Shown here one piece after another: positions 33,535 through 42,625 of a stretch of DNA of 64,000 bases. Position 1 is the stretch's first letter. Each line of letters starts with the position of its first letter. Source of the stretch: a virus; the IMG/VR virus record IMGVR_UViG_3300047480_000545, positions 124,001 to 188,000 of that record; one strand, written 5' to 3'. Made by a program: the position numbers and the translations under genes. Below the pieces are notes generated by a model. It worked only from the letters and a program-made list of their open reading frames with translations, made no database searches and was not told the DNA's origin.

Positions 33535-34717
33535 TTTTTCCTATTATATCTACTATGTGAGGAAATAATTCCTCCCAATTAGTGGTTGGGCGTTTTGTTT
33601 TGAAATATTCAAATGTAGTTTTCATACATTGTGTTTTATATTCGTTGTGGTCAGTTCCTATTATATTTCTTACATTTTCTAAATGTTCATAATAAGATAT
33701 GCCCAATTCTTTCAATTGTTCAATTGGTTCATCAAGACATTTTTTATACCCTGATGGTAAGTTAGCAGGAGACATTCCCGACTCTTGTGCCATATTGTAA
33801 TTAAACATCTCGTGATGTATTTTACCATATTTGTCAAATAATTCAATAAAATATTTGATATATTCATTCATAGTTGGAACACTGTATAGATTTACGGTCG
33901 GAGATATTCTGACCGTTACGTTTGGCTGTTGAAGTAATACTTCTATGTTTTTAATTGCTGTGTTCCAAGAAATACCGTATCTTATTGCCTCGCATACTTC
34001 TTTGATTCCATCTATACTGCAATCAAATATCCAATTCACGCTCAAGTCGGATTGTATAGCATCCAAGTATTTTTTGAATACTTTAGGTTTGGTATTTGCA
34101 TTGGTGCTTATACAAATTCGTGTTCGGTCGGTTGGAACATATTTTAATATTTCATTCACAAAATCCAATGTTTCTGGGTTATATGTTGGTTCGCCGCCAC
34201 TGAAAAAAAATGTATATATGTTATCGTCTCTGAATACTTTTGTTTTCAATGATGAGATTAATTTAGAAATAACTAGGTGTTTCCATTCATCATTTCCTTT
34301 GTTTTGCGGAACACCCTTTTCTTTCGCCCAACTTGAACTATCTTTAGGTGAACAATAAATGCATTTCAAATCACATGCACTAGATAACACCATTTCGTAT
34401 GTATTGAACATATCATCTACTAGTATGTCGTGATCATCTTGCATATCACGTCCCCACACGTTCCATTCTTCAAATAAACTGTGGTCTCCCATTTTTATAC
34501 ATGTATCACATCCACCAGTTGGAAGTTGGTTATTCAGAACCATGTCTTTTTTACGGCGCATATATTCGGTGTTGAAAATAAAAAAATCATCAGACTTCAA
34601 ATCTTCTACCGAAGATACATAATCGTTGGATTTGCAGCAATTTTTCACACAGTTATATGGAAATTTTATGTTCATATCTGTGAACATTTTGCTGCATACA
34701 TAACGCTTATCAGTCAT
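33512..34717 (-). CDS. Radical SAM protein, twitch-first type (rSAM 2)
   Basis: 401 residues. Radical SAM motif CDLKCIYC (C115, C119, C122) and FFSGGEPTYNP. Upstream cysteines C23, C27, C28 and CDTC (70-73) form the N-terminal half of a probable auxiliary cluster, as in the phage twitch radical SAM family. The ATG at 34717 overlaps the stop of the QueC-like gene (TGATG), so translation is coupled. One of nine radical SAM genes in this operon. Confidence 0.9.
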   Translation of the reverse strand: MTDKRYVCSKMFTDMNIKFPYNCVKNCCKSNDYVSSVEDLKSDDFFIFNTEYMRRKKDMVLNNQLPTGGCDTCIKMGDHSLFEEWNVWGRDMQDDHDILVDDMFNTYEMVLSSACDLKCIYCSPKDSSSWAKEKGVPQNKGNDEWKHLVISKLISSLKTKVFRDDNIYTFFFSGGEPTYNPETLDFVNEILKYVPTDRTRICISTNANTKPKVFKKYLDAIQSDLSVNWIFDCSIDGIKEVCEAIRYGISWNTAIKNIEVLLQQPNVTVRISPTVNLYSVPTMNEYIKYFIELFDKYGKIHHEMFNYNMAQESGMSPANLPSGYKKCLDEPIEQLKELGISYYEHLENVRNIIGTDHNEYKTQCMKTTFEYFKTKRPTTNWEELFPHIVDIIGKNDGNKQR

Positions 34718-35430
34718 CAGAAATACCCGAATGCCCACTTTCGTTCTAAGCACCACCAACAAATGCCACAAGGAGTTTCCTCAAACATTGGGTCAAACTT
34801 TGCATCCAATGGAGTTTTCTTTTCGCAGCTTCGTGTGAGAGGAAGAAGCGTGTCTCTCACTCCATACGCATCATACTGGTCTGCTATGAACTTCTTATCC
34901 ACATTCGCAAATGGACTCCAAAAGTCTCCTTTGCCATCGGTAGAAATATGCCATATGTCATGGTCCGACCCATTTCTGTTTGCTTGCGCTCCCAAAGACA
35001 AGTCTATTGTGTTGCCGTCAATATCTTCTACCGATGCCCCATCTGGCGGGTTCGATGTTATACCACTTACGATTAGGTGCGCTCTACCATCAGAAAACAA
35101 CGAATTTTCTATTTCATGGAAATCTTCAAGTTTTGGTCGTTCTCTGAAATAGATATAATGCATATCTATTATTCCAGAACCAACATTTTCAATTATGTAA
35201 TTGGTAACAAGTTCTGCTTTTCTGCCAGTCCAACGATCTTTTACATCGGTGCTGCATGTCAACACACTCAACTTGACATCAAGATTGTTATCCTTTATGT
35301 ATTTGGCAAGAATATATAGGAGTATACTACTATCTGCACCGCCGCTACAATTTACTGCAACCTTTTTGTATTTCGGAAGTAGAACGATTTCTACGGTCTC
35401 TCCACTTTTTCCTGTAAGAACCAAACTCAT
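34717..35430 (-). CDS. QueC-like PP-loop enzyme (copy A)
   Basis: 237 residues. NCSGGADSSILLYIL is the PP-loop (SGGxDS) that binds ATP; the C-terminus has CEKK...PCGICWWCLERK, the four-cysteine zinc site that marks QueC, which turns a 7-deazaguanine carboxylate into an amide and nitrile. A VSGITSNPP segment is shared with copy B. The start at 35430 overlaps the stop of copy B. No QueD, QueE or FolE is visible, so the substrate may differ: an ATP-dependent amidation or thiolation of some carboxylate is the safest reading. Confidence 0.88.
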   Translation of the reverse strand: MSLVLTGKSGETVEIVLLPKYKKVAVNCSGGADSSILLYILAKYIKDNNLDVKLSVLTCSTDVKDRWTGRKAELVTNYIIENVGSGIIDMHYIYFRERPKLEDFHEIENSLFSDGRAHLIVSGITSNPPDGASVEDIDGNTIDLSLGAQANRNGSDHDIWHISTDGKGDFWSPFANVDKKFIADQYDAYGVRDTLLPLTRSCEKKTPLDAKFDPMFEETPCGICWWCLERKWAFGYF

Positions 35431-36131
35431 TAGAATCTCCCAAATGCCCATTTACGTTCTAAACACCACCAGCACTTACCACATGGTGTCTTTTCAAAAA
35501 CTGATATGTCTTCCCCTTCGTCGGGGATTGACTCACAACTACGAGTCAAATCAAACAAATCATTTGCGTCATATTTATTATACATAGACGCGACAAATCT
35601 TTTATCAACGTTGGCATATGGAGTGTAAAATGCTTTTGCATTATCGTAATACCATAGTTGGTGGTTAGTGCCATTCCTAGACGGAAGCATATCATCAGAC
35701 AACACAATCGTCTGACCTTTGATGTTTTCAACCGTTTCCCCGATAGGTGGGTTACTCGTTATTCCACTAACGAACATATCTACTCTGCCATCAGAAAATA
35801 GCTTGTTTTCTACCTCATGAAAGTATTTCTCGTCTTGAACGTCACGATAATATGTATAATGCAAATCGAAGTTTTGAAACTTGGTCTTGTTCATTGCGTA
35901 TTCAATTACATCAGCAGCACGTCTACCGTTCCATCTACCCTTCTTGTCATTAGAACAAGTTGTAACGGATACCGTAGTATCAGTTCGGTTGTTATCAACA
36001 AGGTATTGAATTACCATCAACAGGAGAATACTACTGTCTGCGCCGCCACTACAATTTACGCCTATCTTCTTATATTTTTCTGGTATATCAAAGTCAATCT
36101 TTTGCCCAGATATTTCGCATTCAAGTATCAT
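35430..36131 (-). CDS. QueC-like PP-loop enzyme (copy B)
   Basis: 233 residues, clearly a paralogue of the next gene. PP-loop VNCSGGADSSILL, VSGITSNPP, and zinc site CESI...PCGKCWWCLERKWAFG. The two copies are adjacent, in the same direction and share a stop-start overlap, so they arose by tandem duplication and have diverged considerably (different loops between the PP-loop and zinc site). They may form a heterodimer or act on consecutive substrates. ATG at 36131 follows AGGAGATAGG. Confidence 0.88.
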   Translation of the reverse strand: MILECEISGQKIDFDIPEKYKKIGVNCSGGADSSILLLMVIQYLVDNNRTDTTVSVTTCSNDKKGRWNGRRAADVIEYAMNKTKFQNFDLHYTYYRDVQDEKYFHEVENKLFSDGRVDMFVSGITSNPPIGETVENIKGQTIVLSDDMLPSRNGTNHQLWYYDNAKAFYTPYANVDKRFVASMYNKYDANDLFDLTRSCESIPDEGEDISVFEKTPCGKCWWCLERKWAFGRF

Positions 36132-36142
36132 CCTATCTCCTA

Positions 36143-37354
36143 TTATATTGTCTCGTTGCCATTTGATTTGTCATACAATTCAACCATGTGCTTCAGCGAA
36201 CCCAAATCATTTTGATGGTCTTTTGTTTCCATAAGTTCAGGCTGTATATTCTTTGTATGAGACTTGAATAGTGCCAACGCAACATCATTTGTTTTTGCTT
36301 TCGGAACGCATAGACCGCAACCACAGTGTGTCTTTGGGCATCGTATGTAAGGTATGCTACCAGATTTCATTTGAGTTTCCATGCCATCAATAAAAGTCCC
36401 AAAATTACTCACGTTGCATATGGGGTTCACTTCGCCATTAAGATTCACTTGACAAGTCTGGTGAAACCAAATCTTGTCGATCTCTTGGTGAATATACAGG
36501 AAATACCAGTTAATCATACAACTCCATCCTTGGAAGTTGTTGTTGGTGATAAACTTAGTTTGGACCCATTCATCGTTGTCAAGAATTTCCATCTTCCTAT
36601 CGCCGCAGCATGGGCGTCCGATAGTCTGTCCCACTACCTTTTCGTTTGGTATGCCGATTTTACTTTCCACCTTCTTGCCATTTTTGGCATTCCAATAGTC
36701 AGTAAACCATTTCATTTGGTCGGCGGTATATGTATGAACTGTCTTGTCTTTTAGACCTTGTTTGATGTCGCCTTGGTCACCAATAATACGCGGGATATAC
36801 TTCACACCCATTTCGTCAAACCATTTACAGAGTTCAACGCACTCATCAAAATAATCTTGGCGCTCATGAAACATAACGTTTACCTTGAAGCCGTATCCTT
36901 CTTCCACCATAATCTTGATGTTTTCTCGGACACGCTTCTTTTGTTCGGGTGAGCCTTCACAGTGGTAACTTAGGGTTGTGAAGTTAGTGTTCTTCATAAC
37001 CAAACGAAGTTTTCTCTCTGAGTAAAATCCGTTGGTGGTCAGTGTTCGGTTCCAGTGTGGGTATTTTTCCTGAAGGTATACCAAGAAATCAAAGAACGCA
37101 GGGTTTACTGTTGGTTCGCCGCCAGTGAAGCTGGCAGAGACTCGAAACGGAGTGTCTCGATACTCATTCAACAACTCGCTGTATCGCTCCAAGTCATCAG
37201 CGGTCTTTTTCAGTTCTTCAAAACTTGCAACCGCACTCCAACTATTCTTTCTATGTGGCGGGCAATAGCTACAGGCATATGTGCATTTTCTGCCTAAGTC
37301 CCATATCACCATCAGTTTCTTTTCGGTTTTGTCGTTTATAGCGCAAAAACTCAT
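36143..37354 (-). CDS. Radical SAM protein, SPASM type (rSAM 3)
   Basis: 403 residues. CTYACSYC (C24, C28, C31), SFTGGEPTVNP, and a C-terminal cysteine set (CMINW, CQVN, CNVSN, CPKTHCGCGLC) consistent with two auxiliary clusters of a SPASM domain. The start overlaps the preceding gene by 4 nt (ATGA). Directly upstream of the QueC-like pair, with an 11-nt gap. Confidence 0.9.
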   Translation of the reverse strand: MSFCAINDKTEKKLMVIWDLGRKCTYACSYCPPHRKNSWSAVASFEELKKTADDLERYSELLNEYRDTPFRVSASFTGGEPTVNPAFFDFLVYLQEKYPHWNRTLTTNGFYSERKLRLVMKNTNFTTLSYHCEGSPEQKKRVRENIKIMVEEGYGFKVNVMFHERQDYFDECVELCKWFDEMGVKYIPRIIGDQGDIKQGLKDKTVHTYTADQMKWFTDYWNAKNGKKVESKIGIPNEKVVGQTIGRPCCGDRKMEILDNDEWVQTKFITNNNFQGWSCMINWYFLYIHQEIDKIWFHQTCQVNLNGEVNPICNVSNFGTFIDGMETQMKSGSIPYIRCPKTHCGCGLCVPKAKTNDVALALFKSHTKNIQPELMETKDHQNDLGSLKHMVELYDKSNGNETI

Positions 37355-38667
37355 ATATCTATTCCATACTCTTCTGCAAATGGTTTTAAGTGTTCAAATG
37401 TTTCAAAGAAATCCCAACCATTATACACTTTTTTGTATTGTGCTGCAACATATTTGTATTTAGAAAAAATCATTTCTGCATCGTCTTGGGATATTTGTTC
37501 GGGCAATACTCTTAATATCTCATCAAATACTTCTGTGTTAATCCTTATACCAAATTCAGATTTTACCGTTGTCAGAATATCTTTTGCATTTAGTATCTGA
37601 GTTTCAGCATATTTTCGTGGAAGATATTTTAAATGCATCCATTTAGGATGTGTCAATGTATTAAAGTTTATTTCTAATTCTCTATCGCCAATGTAATTAT
37701 TTAAAATGGTATCATGCAAGTATCTTGCCATGTTGTCCATATACGGAAGGTTCAAATTACTAATTACCGTATGACTTTTTATGCTGTCAATAAGGCTATT
37801 GGCAGATATCCAAGATGAAAAATTGTTTTTTATTGCGTTGAAGTCTGAACCATGTCGCACATCAACATATTTGTCTGCCGCATCTTGGCTCAACATTATG
37901 GATGTATTCCAACCAGCTTCTTTATACTTCTGAAACATCCCCATGAACCGTTCGTTCAATTTTGGTTTACTAGTTCCATTTGTCACAATCTGTATTATGA
38001 AATCTTTTCCTAGTTTCACATTTTCTTTTGCTGCCTCAATAAAAATGTCAGCATGGTCATACATTTCATTGTGAAGTGTCGGCTCTCCACCCAAATAAGC
38101 GATATTCATTCCATGCTCTGCATTTTTTAATGCATTGACTGCAAAGTCTATCATGTATCCAGTGAACGTTTCTCTATAGTCCGTTTGGTAGTTGTTTTGG
38201 TTTATCCAACTATCATACCCTTTTCCATCGTGACCATTTGAATCAAACGTGTCACTCCATATTTTTCGAAGAGTGTTACTGTTACCCAAGTTGCACATAA
38301 AGCATCCGACATTACAAGTAGAGTTCATCCATAATTCCACACGCGACACGTATGCCTTGTCAACTAACAAATTTCGGTTATTATGTAAACTCGTATACCG
38401 TGGTCCAAATATTTGACGCATACTACGAAGTCCGATGTCTTCTTTTTCCCAACATTGCTTGCAGTCAATGTGCCGCTCGTCATTGTATAATGCTTTTTTA
38501 CGGTCGATAAGAGTTGGAAACTTTTCAAAATAATCTGGCCCCAATTCTTCAAACCAGTCTTTATTGAATTTATACACAACTGCGTCACAGCAAGCGGAAA
38601 ATTCTCCAATTTCTGGTTGGAACTTATACACCGCATAACTCATTGGGCAATGCAATCTATCAGTCAT
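37351..38667 (-). CDS. Radical SAM protein, twitch-first type (rSAM 4)
   Basis: 438 residues. N-terminal C26, C27 and CKQC (69-72) precede the radical SAM motif CNVGCFMC (C118, C122, C125); AYLGGEPTLHNE is the SAM-binding GGE. The order auxiliary-cluster residues first, radical SAM core second, is that of the phage twitch-domain radical SAM family. Overlaps both neighbours by 4-8 nt. Confidence 0.9.
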   Translation of the reverse strand: MTDRLHCPMSYAVYKFQPEIGEFSACCDAVVYKFNKDWFEELGPDYFEKFPTLIDRKKALYNDERHIDCKQCWEKEDIGLRSMRQIFGPRYTSLHNNRNLLVDKAYVSRVELWMNSTCNVGCFMCNLGNSNTLRKIWSDTFDSNGHDGKGYDSWINQNNYQTDYRETFTGYMIDFAVNALKNAEHGMNIAYLGGEPTLHNEMYDHADIFIEAAKENVKLGKDFIIQIVTNGTSKPKLNERFMGMFQKYKEAGWNTSIMLSQDAADKYVDVRHGSDFNAIKNNFSSWISANSLIDSIKSHTVISNLNLPYMDNMARYLHDTILNNYIGDRELEINFNTLTHPKWMHLKYLPRKYAETQILNAKDILTTVKSEFGIRINTEVFDEILRVLPEQISQDDAEMIFSKYKYVAAQYKKVYNGWDFFETFEHLKPFAEEYGIDI

Positions 38668-40066
38668 ATTTGAATATATCCTTCATTTCTGGGAATGTAG
38701 CAGAAAAAGATTGATTGCGTTGACGGTCACACAACTTCAAAAATTCTTCCATCTCTGGTAGGCGATTGCTCCAATCCTCACTCTCCATAAATTGAAGCAT
38801 TCCTTCTAACCGCTTCAATCCATATCCAGCGTTCTTCCACATGTCAAACGTGACTTTACCGCGATGCCATTCTGGTATACCTTTTTCCCAGTTTTCTTCC
38901 CACCAAGGATAAAACTCTTCATATTTTTTACGGCACTCTGCTTTGAACCAAGCTGGCAACACTTTGACGTTCAGGTGAGGCGGATGATACACAAAGTGAT
39001 AGTTTATGCCGCCAGCGCCGAATGGCCACATGTTGATTTTCTTAAAGTTTTGTTCTAATTTCCACTTGATAAAGTCTGGCAGATAGTATATGTTGAGTGC
39101 TTGCACAGCACAAGCTACAGTTATTTCTACATGGTCTGGGGTTTCGTTATCAAGGATATGAAATACTTCTTCTGTTCGTTTCCATTCACTTGGGTAACGA
39201 ATATAACTATTCATGTCGCCAATACTATCAACGGAATAATGAAAGCGAACCAGTTTGAACTCTTTCCACAGGTCAAAGAGGTCTTCTCTCCATTCAACGC
39301 CGTTTGAGTTATATCGTAGCTCTAAGTTCTTGGCATGACCCTGACGAATACATTCTTCCAATATCTCATAGTGCTCATCAATGATAAGACTTTCTCCACC
39401 AGCGAAATAAATTTGCTGCATATTTGGAATTTGTTCATAAAACTGCTGCCAGAACACAGGATTGTTTCTGTGCCAGTTGTAGCTACTGCCGTTGATGGAA
39501 CCTTTGTCTGCCCACTGAGTGTTTTCTTTTAGGGATGGGTTCTGAATTTGTGGGTGTATCACCATCCAGTCTTTGATCCAACTGCTACTATCATGTGGAC
39601 TGCACATGACACAAGCAAGTTGGCACTTTGTTCCAAATCTTAAATCAATATAGGATAGTTTCGGCGGAACTTCACCATCTGGAGTTGTATCGGCAACCAG
39701 TTGTTTTATGTCAACACGTTGTGACCAATAATTGGTTTCCCACATTCTTTTTGAATTGTGGCCAGCGGCTTCTTCCTTGAAGCATTTGGTGCAAGATGGC
39801 GGTATTTCACCATTCATCATTTGTCTTCGCACGTTCTTCATATACGTGCTGTTCCAACTGGTAAGGAAATCGGTTACGTTGAGGTTACTTGGCTTTCCCA
39901 TATCATCTTTGAGGACACCAACCATACCACCATGTTCTTTGTCATTCGTTGGGCCAACACTTGATGCGTTTGCGGTGCAACACACTCGCATTGAACCATC
40001 AGGTCTGGTGCTTAGGTGAACCCACGGCAAGGCACAAAATGTTTTACTGGGATATTCATTGCTCAT
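38660..40066 (-). CDS. Twitch-domain radical SAM protein (rSAM 5)
   Basis: 468 residues, the longest of the set. N-terminus FCALPWVHLSTRPDGSMRVCC (C11, C29, C30) and CTKCFKEE (C92, C95) is the twitch domain; radical SAM motif CQLACVMC (C148, C152, C155); the GGE-like element is FAGGESL. Very like rSAM 7 (42591-43763) in architecture, so these are paralogues. Overlaps the FkbM gene by 4 nt. Confidence 0.92.
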   Translation of the reverse strand: MSNEYPSKTFCALPWVHLSTRPDGSMRVCCTANASSVGPTNDKEHGGMVGVLKDDMGKPSNLNVTDFLTSWNSTYMKNVRRQMMNGEIPPSCTKCFKEEAAGHNSKRMWETNYWSQRVDIKQLVADTTPDGEVPPKLSYIDLRFGTKCQLACVMCSPHDSSSWIKDWMVIHPQIQNPSLKENTQWADKGSINGSSYNWHRNNPVFWQQFYEQIPNMQQIYFAGGESLIIDEHYEILEECIRQGHAKNLELRYNSNGVEWREDLFDLWKEFKLVRFHYSVDSIGDMNSYIRYPSEWKRTEEVFHILDNETPDHVEITVACAVQALNIYYLPDFIKWKLEQNFKKINMWPFGAGGINYHFVYHPPHLNVKVLPAWFKAECRKKYEEFYPWWEENWEKGIPEWHRGKVTFDMWKNAGYGLKRLEGMLQFMESEDWSNRLPEMEEFLKLCDRQRNQSFSATFPEMKDIFKYD

Positions 40067-40689
40067 ATAATATCTTCTTTCGGTATGAAAAAATAATTTC
40101 TACTTTCAAAGTATGGTTTTATCTCAACATAGTTAATTTCTTTAATCGTATCAAAAAACACATCAGTGTTAATATGATGTTCTATGTGTTCAATTTGAAT
40201 TATAGGTCTATTCCTATTCACCAAGTCAATCGCACCTAGAAATATGTTTATATCTTCATATTCTGCATCAATTTTAATAAGGTCAACTGAATTTTCATTC
40301 TTGTAAATATTATCAATCTTATCGGTTGGAATATGATATTCAATAAAATCGTCTTTAGAAAACTCGCCGTCTTCAATGAGTTGATTATATCTATCTCGTA
40401 TCATCGTGCTATAACCAGAATCCAACATGCATCCATAAAAGGTAGTAACGTTAGAAATATTAGATAGACATATGCCATCCAATCTAACATTACTTGGTAA
40501 CCAGTTTGACATTTCACTATATGTAATAGGATTTGGCTCCACTCCTATTACGTTGTCAAAATATTGGCTATAAAACTCCAAGTATCGAATCTTATTCACG
40601 CCAACATCAATTACTGTCCTAAACTCGGACTTTCGTTTCATTAAAAGGTGAAGTGGAAACAAATGTTCTAATGAGTTTGATTTATTCAT
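40063..40689 (-). CDS. FkbM-family methyltransferase
   Basis: 208 residues. TVIDVGVNKIRYLEFY is the FkbM SAM-binding loop and VDLIKIDAEYEDINIFL the second signature. FkbM enzymes O-methylate hydroxyls on sugars and natural products; here it probably decorates the product of this operon. Overlaps both neighbours by 4 nt. A more distant relative is at 1396-2094. Confidence 0.85.
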   Translation of the reverse strand: MNKSNSLEHLFPLHLLMKRKSEFRTVIDVGVNKIRYLEFYSQYFDNVIGVEPNPITYSEMSNWLPSNVRLDGICLSNISNVTTFYGCMLDSGYSTMIRDRYNQLIEDGEFSKDDFIEYHIPTDKIDNIYKNENSVDLIKIDAEYEDINIFLGAIDLVNRNRPIIQIEHIEHHINTDVFFDTIKEINYVEIKPYFESRNYFFIPKEDII

Positions 40690-41507
40690 AAATTTGGCCG
40701 CAATAGAGTTTTCATAAGGTTACAATCGTAAATAGTTTCTTTGTTATTTGCAAAGGTATTTATGATTTCTATTTTACCAGTCTTACACACTTTGCGATAT
40801 ACAGTTGGGTCAAAATGAAAATACAACTGCCACCAATCAAAATGAAGGTCATCATCCACCAATATATAAAATGGAACACTGGTGTCATTGATGCGAACAC
40901 CGTAGCGAGTGATGTAGTCAAGTATAACGTTTGAACCTATAGATTCATTGCTTATCTTCCACCAGTTGTCATACCCCTTGGCATCGCGGCTGTTGGTAGC
41001 GCCATGCCAGCTACATTCTAACTTCATTTCATTTTCATACACTTCAACACGAGTGCTAAAGTTGTTTTTGTATACATCCGAAAGGTCTGACATGTTTGAT
41101 ACTTTTTGATAGGTAGGATGCGACTGTTTAGTTTGCCACAATATTGGAACTCTGTCAACCTGTAAATAGTTTGCAACCATATATCTTTTTTTTCCAGGAT
41201 GGACATGTGTTTCAAACATACTGAGTGGACTCTGTATTCCATTTCTTGTCATATCCGTCACCAACCAGCATCCAGTTCTCACTATATTTCCAATGATTGG
41301 CTTGAAATAGTTTGTGTATGACAACAAGTGATAGTTCAGATTGCGATAATGAAACAGTATGGTATCATCTGGAATATACTCTTTGCTGCCACATGACTGA
41401 AACGGGATTTCATTCAACGGACATTCGTAGTAGTAAAGGTTATACTCATTCAACACTTGTTCGGTGAGTGGGTCTATTCTTGGTCGGTTGCTTATATCTT
41501 CAAACAT
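40686..41507 (-). CDS. Unknown protein in radical SAM operon, 273 aa
   Basis: No family recognised. Mixed alpha/beta, many aromatic residues, with an HVHPGKKRYMVANYL segment whose HPGxxR could be an active-site or phosphate-binding loop, and a YILVDDDLHFDWW segment with clustered acidic residues. No signal peptide or membrane segment. It overlaps a radical SAM gene on one side (16 nt) and FkbM on the other (4 nt), so it is an integral part of the pathway. Confidence 0.75.
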   Translation of the reverse strand: MFEDISNRPRIDPLTEQVLNEYNLYYYECPLNEIPFQSCGSKEYIPDDTILFHYRNLNYHLLSYTNYFKPIIGNIVRTGCWLVTDMTRNGIQSPLSMFETHVHPGKKRYMVANYLQVDRVPILWQTKQSHPTYQKVSNMSDLSDVYKNNFSTRVEVYENEMKLECSWHGATNSRDAKGYDNWWKISNESIGSNVILDYITRYGVRINDTSVPFYILVDDDLHFDWWQLYFHFDPTVYRKVCKTGKIEIINTFANNKETIYDCNLMKTLLRPNL

Positions 41508-42625
41508 TTGTCTATCTCCGAAATGTCTTGATGTCTGCGACTATCAAGAACCTCTGTTATTTTTTGAAAGGCTTTCCATTGAACCTCATCGTTTGGCATA
41601 AGAAATACGTTTGCCATCGCATTATAGCTCGGATTGTATTTTATTGTTCTACCAGCCCAACTGATATATATGGGCTGCTTCTCTCTGTCTGGATATATGT
41701 TTGATTGATAATACTCAGGAAATCGTAATACAATGAGAGTTATTCTATTATGGGATTTTACTATCGAAAATAAATCATCATACAAGTCAGCAACGTTTTT
41801 TATATTTAAATTTTGAACAACAACATTAAAACGAAGAACAACGTTTTCTATATTAGAAAGATTAGCTGAATTTAATAGTATATCCTCATACGAATGTTTT
41901 GACCCGCGAATATAATTATAAACCTTTCCGCTGCCATCGACGCTTATACTCAATTCAACTTTTTTGAATCGGTTAATACAGTCAGAAAACCAATCTGGTA
42001 TTTTTGTCCCGTTACTTGCAATCCATATCTCTATGTTTTTTGAATTAACACACTCACTCAATCGCACAAAAAATGATTGGCTGTTTGGCATCAATAGAGG
42101 CTCACCACCTTTTACTTCTATGACAATTCTACCTTTCACAGTGTCAATGAAAGATGCAATCATTTCTATTGTATGCTCACTCATAAGATAGTTCGTATAT
42201 TTTACTGCCGATACTAAACCTTCGGCAATCAGTGCGTTGTAATCTGATACCCATTGAGAACTATTTTCTGGGCTACACATTCTGCACTTCAAGTTGCAGT
42301 AGTTTCCAAGGCTCACATCAACAAAAAAATCGTCGTTGCTAAGTCCAATGACTTCATACATCTGCTTACGACTTTGCTTCTGTGACGCCTCATCTTGCTC
42401 GCATCTGACACAAGATTTTGTCCAAATATCCTGCCGATGATTTTCTCGCAATGCGGAAAGGCGAGGGTCAGAAAAAATATCCCCAACAGTTTGGTATTCA
42501 TCAATATGCGAATAATTACCCTTGAACTTGCAACAAGGAGACACTTTGCCTTGGGCGTCCACTTGAAAGCTATTTCGGGTAGCAAAGCAATCAATCACTG
42601 AAGTATTCCTTGAACTCTGGGACAA
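41492..42625 (-). CDS. Twitch-domain radical SAM protein (rSAM 6)
   Basis: 377 residues. Twitch cysteines C13, C31, C32 and CVRC (72-75), radical SAM motif CNLKCRMC (C110, C114, C117), GGE motif VKGGEPL. Shorter C-terminus than rSAM 5 and 7. Overlaps the upstream rSAM 7 gene by 35 nt, one of the longest overlaps in the operon. Confidence 0.92.
   Translation of the reverse strand: MSQSSRNTSVIDCFATRNSFQVDAQGKVSPCCKFKGNYSHIDEYQTVGDIFSDPRLSALRENHRQDIWTKSCVRCEQDEASQKQSRKQMYEVIGLSNDDFFVDVSLGNYCNLKCRMCSPENSSQWVSDYNALIAEGLVSAVKYTNYLMSEHTIEMIASFIDTVKGRIVIEVKGGEPLLMPNSQSFFVRLSECVNSKNIEIWIASNGTKIPDWFSDCINRFKKVELSISVDGSGKVYNYIRGSKHSYEDILLNSANLSNIENVVLRFNVVVQNLNIKNVADLYDDLFSIVKSHNRITLIVLRFPEYYQSNIYPDREKQPIYISWAGRTIKYNPSYNAMANVFLMPNDEVQWKAFQKITEVLDSRRHQDISEIDKCLKI

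Noticed and set aside
32365-37354. QueE for a deazaguanine pathway next to the QueC-like genes
   Set aside because: The neighbouring radical SAM proteins are ~390-440 residues with auxiliary cysteine clusters, unlike the ~210-250-residue QueE.
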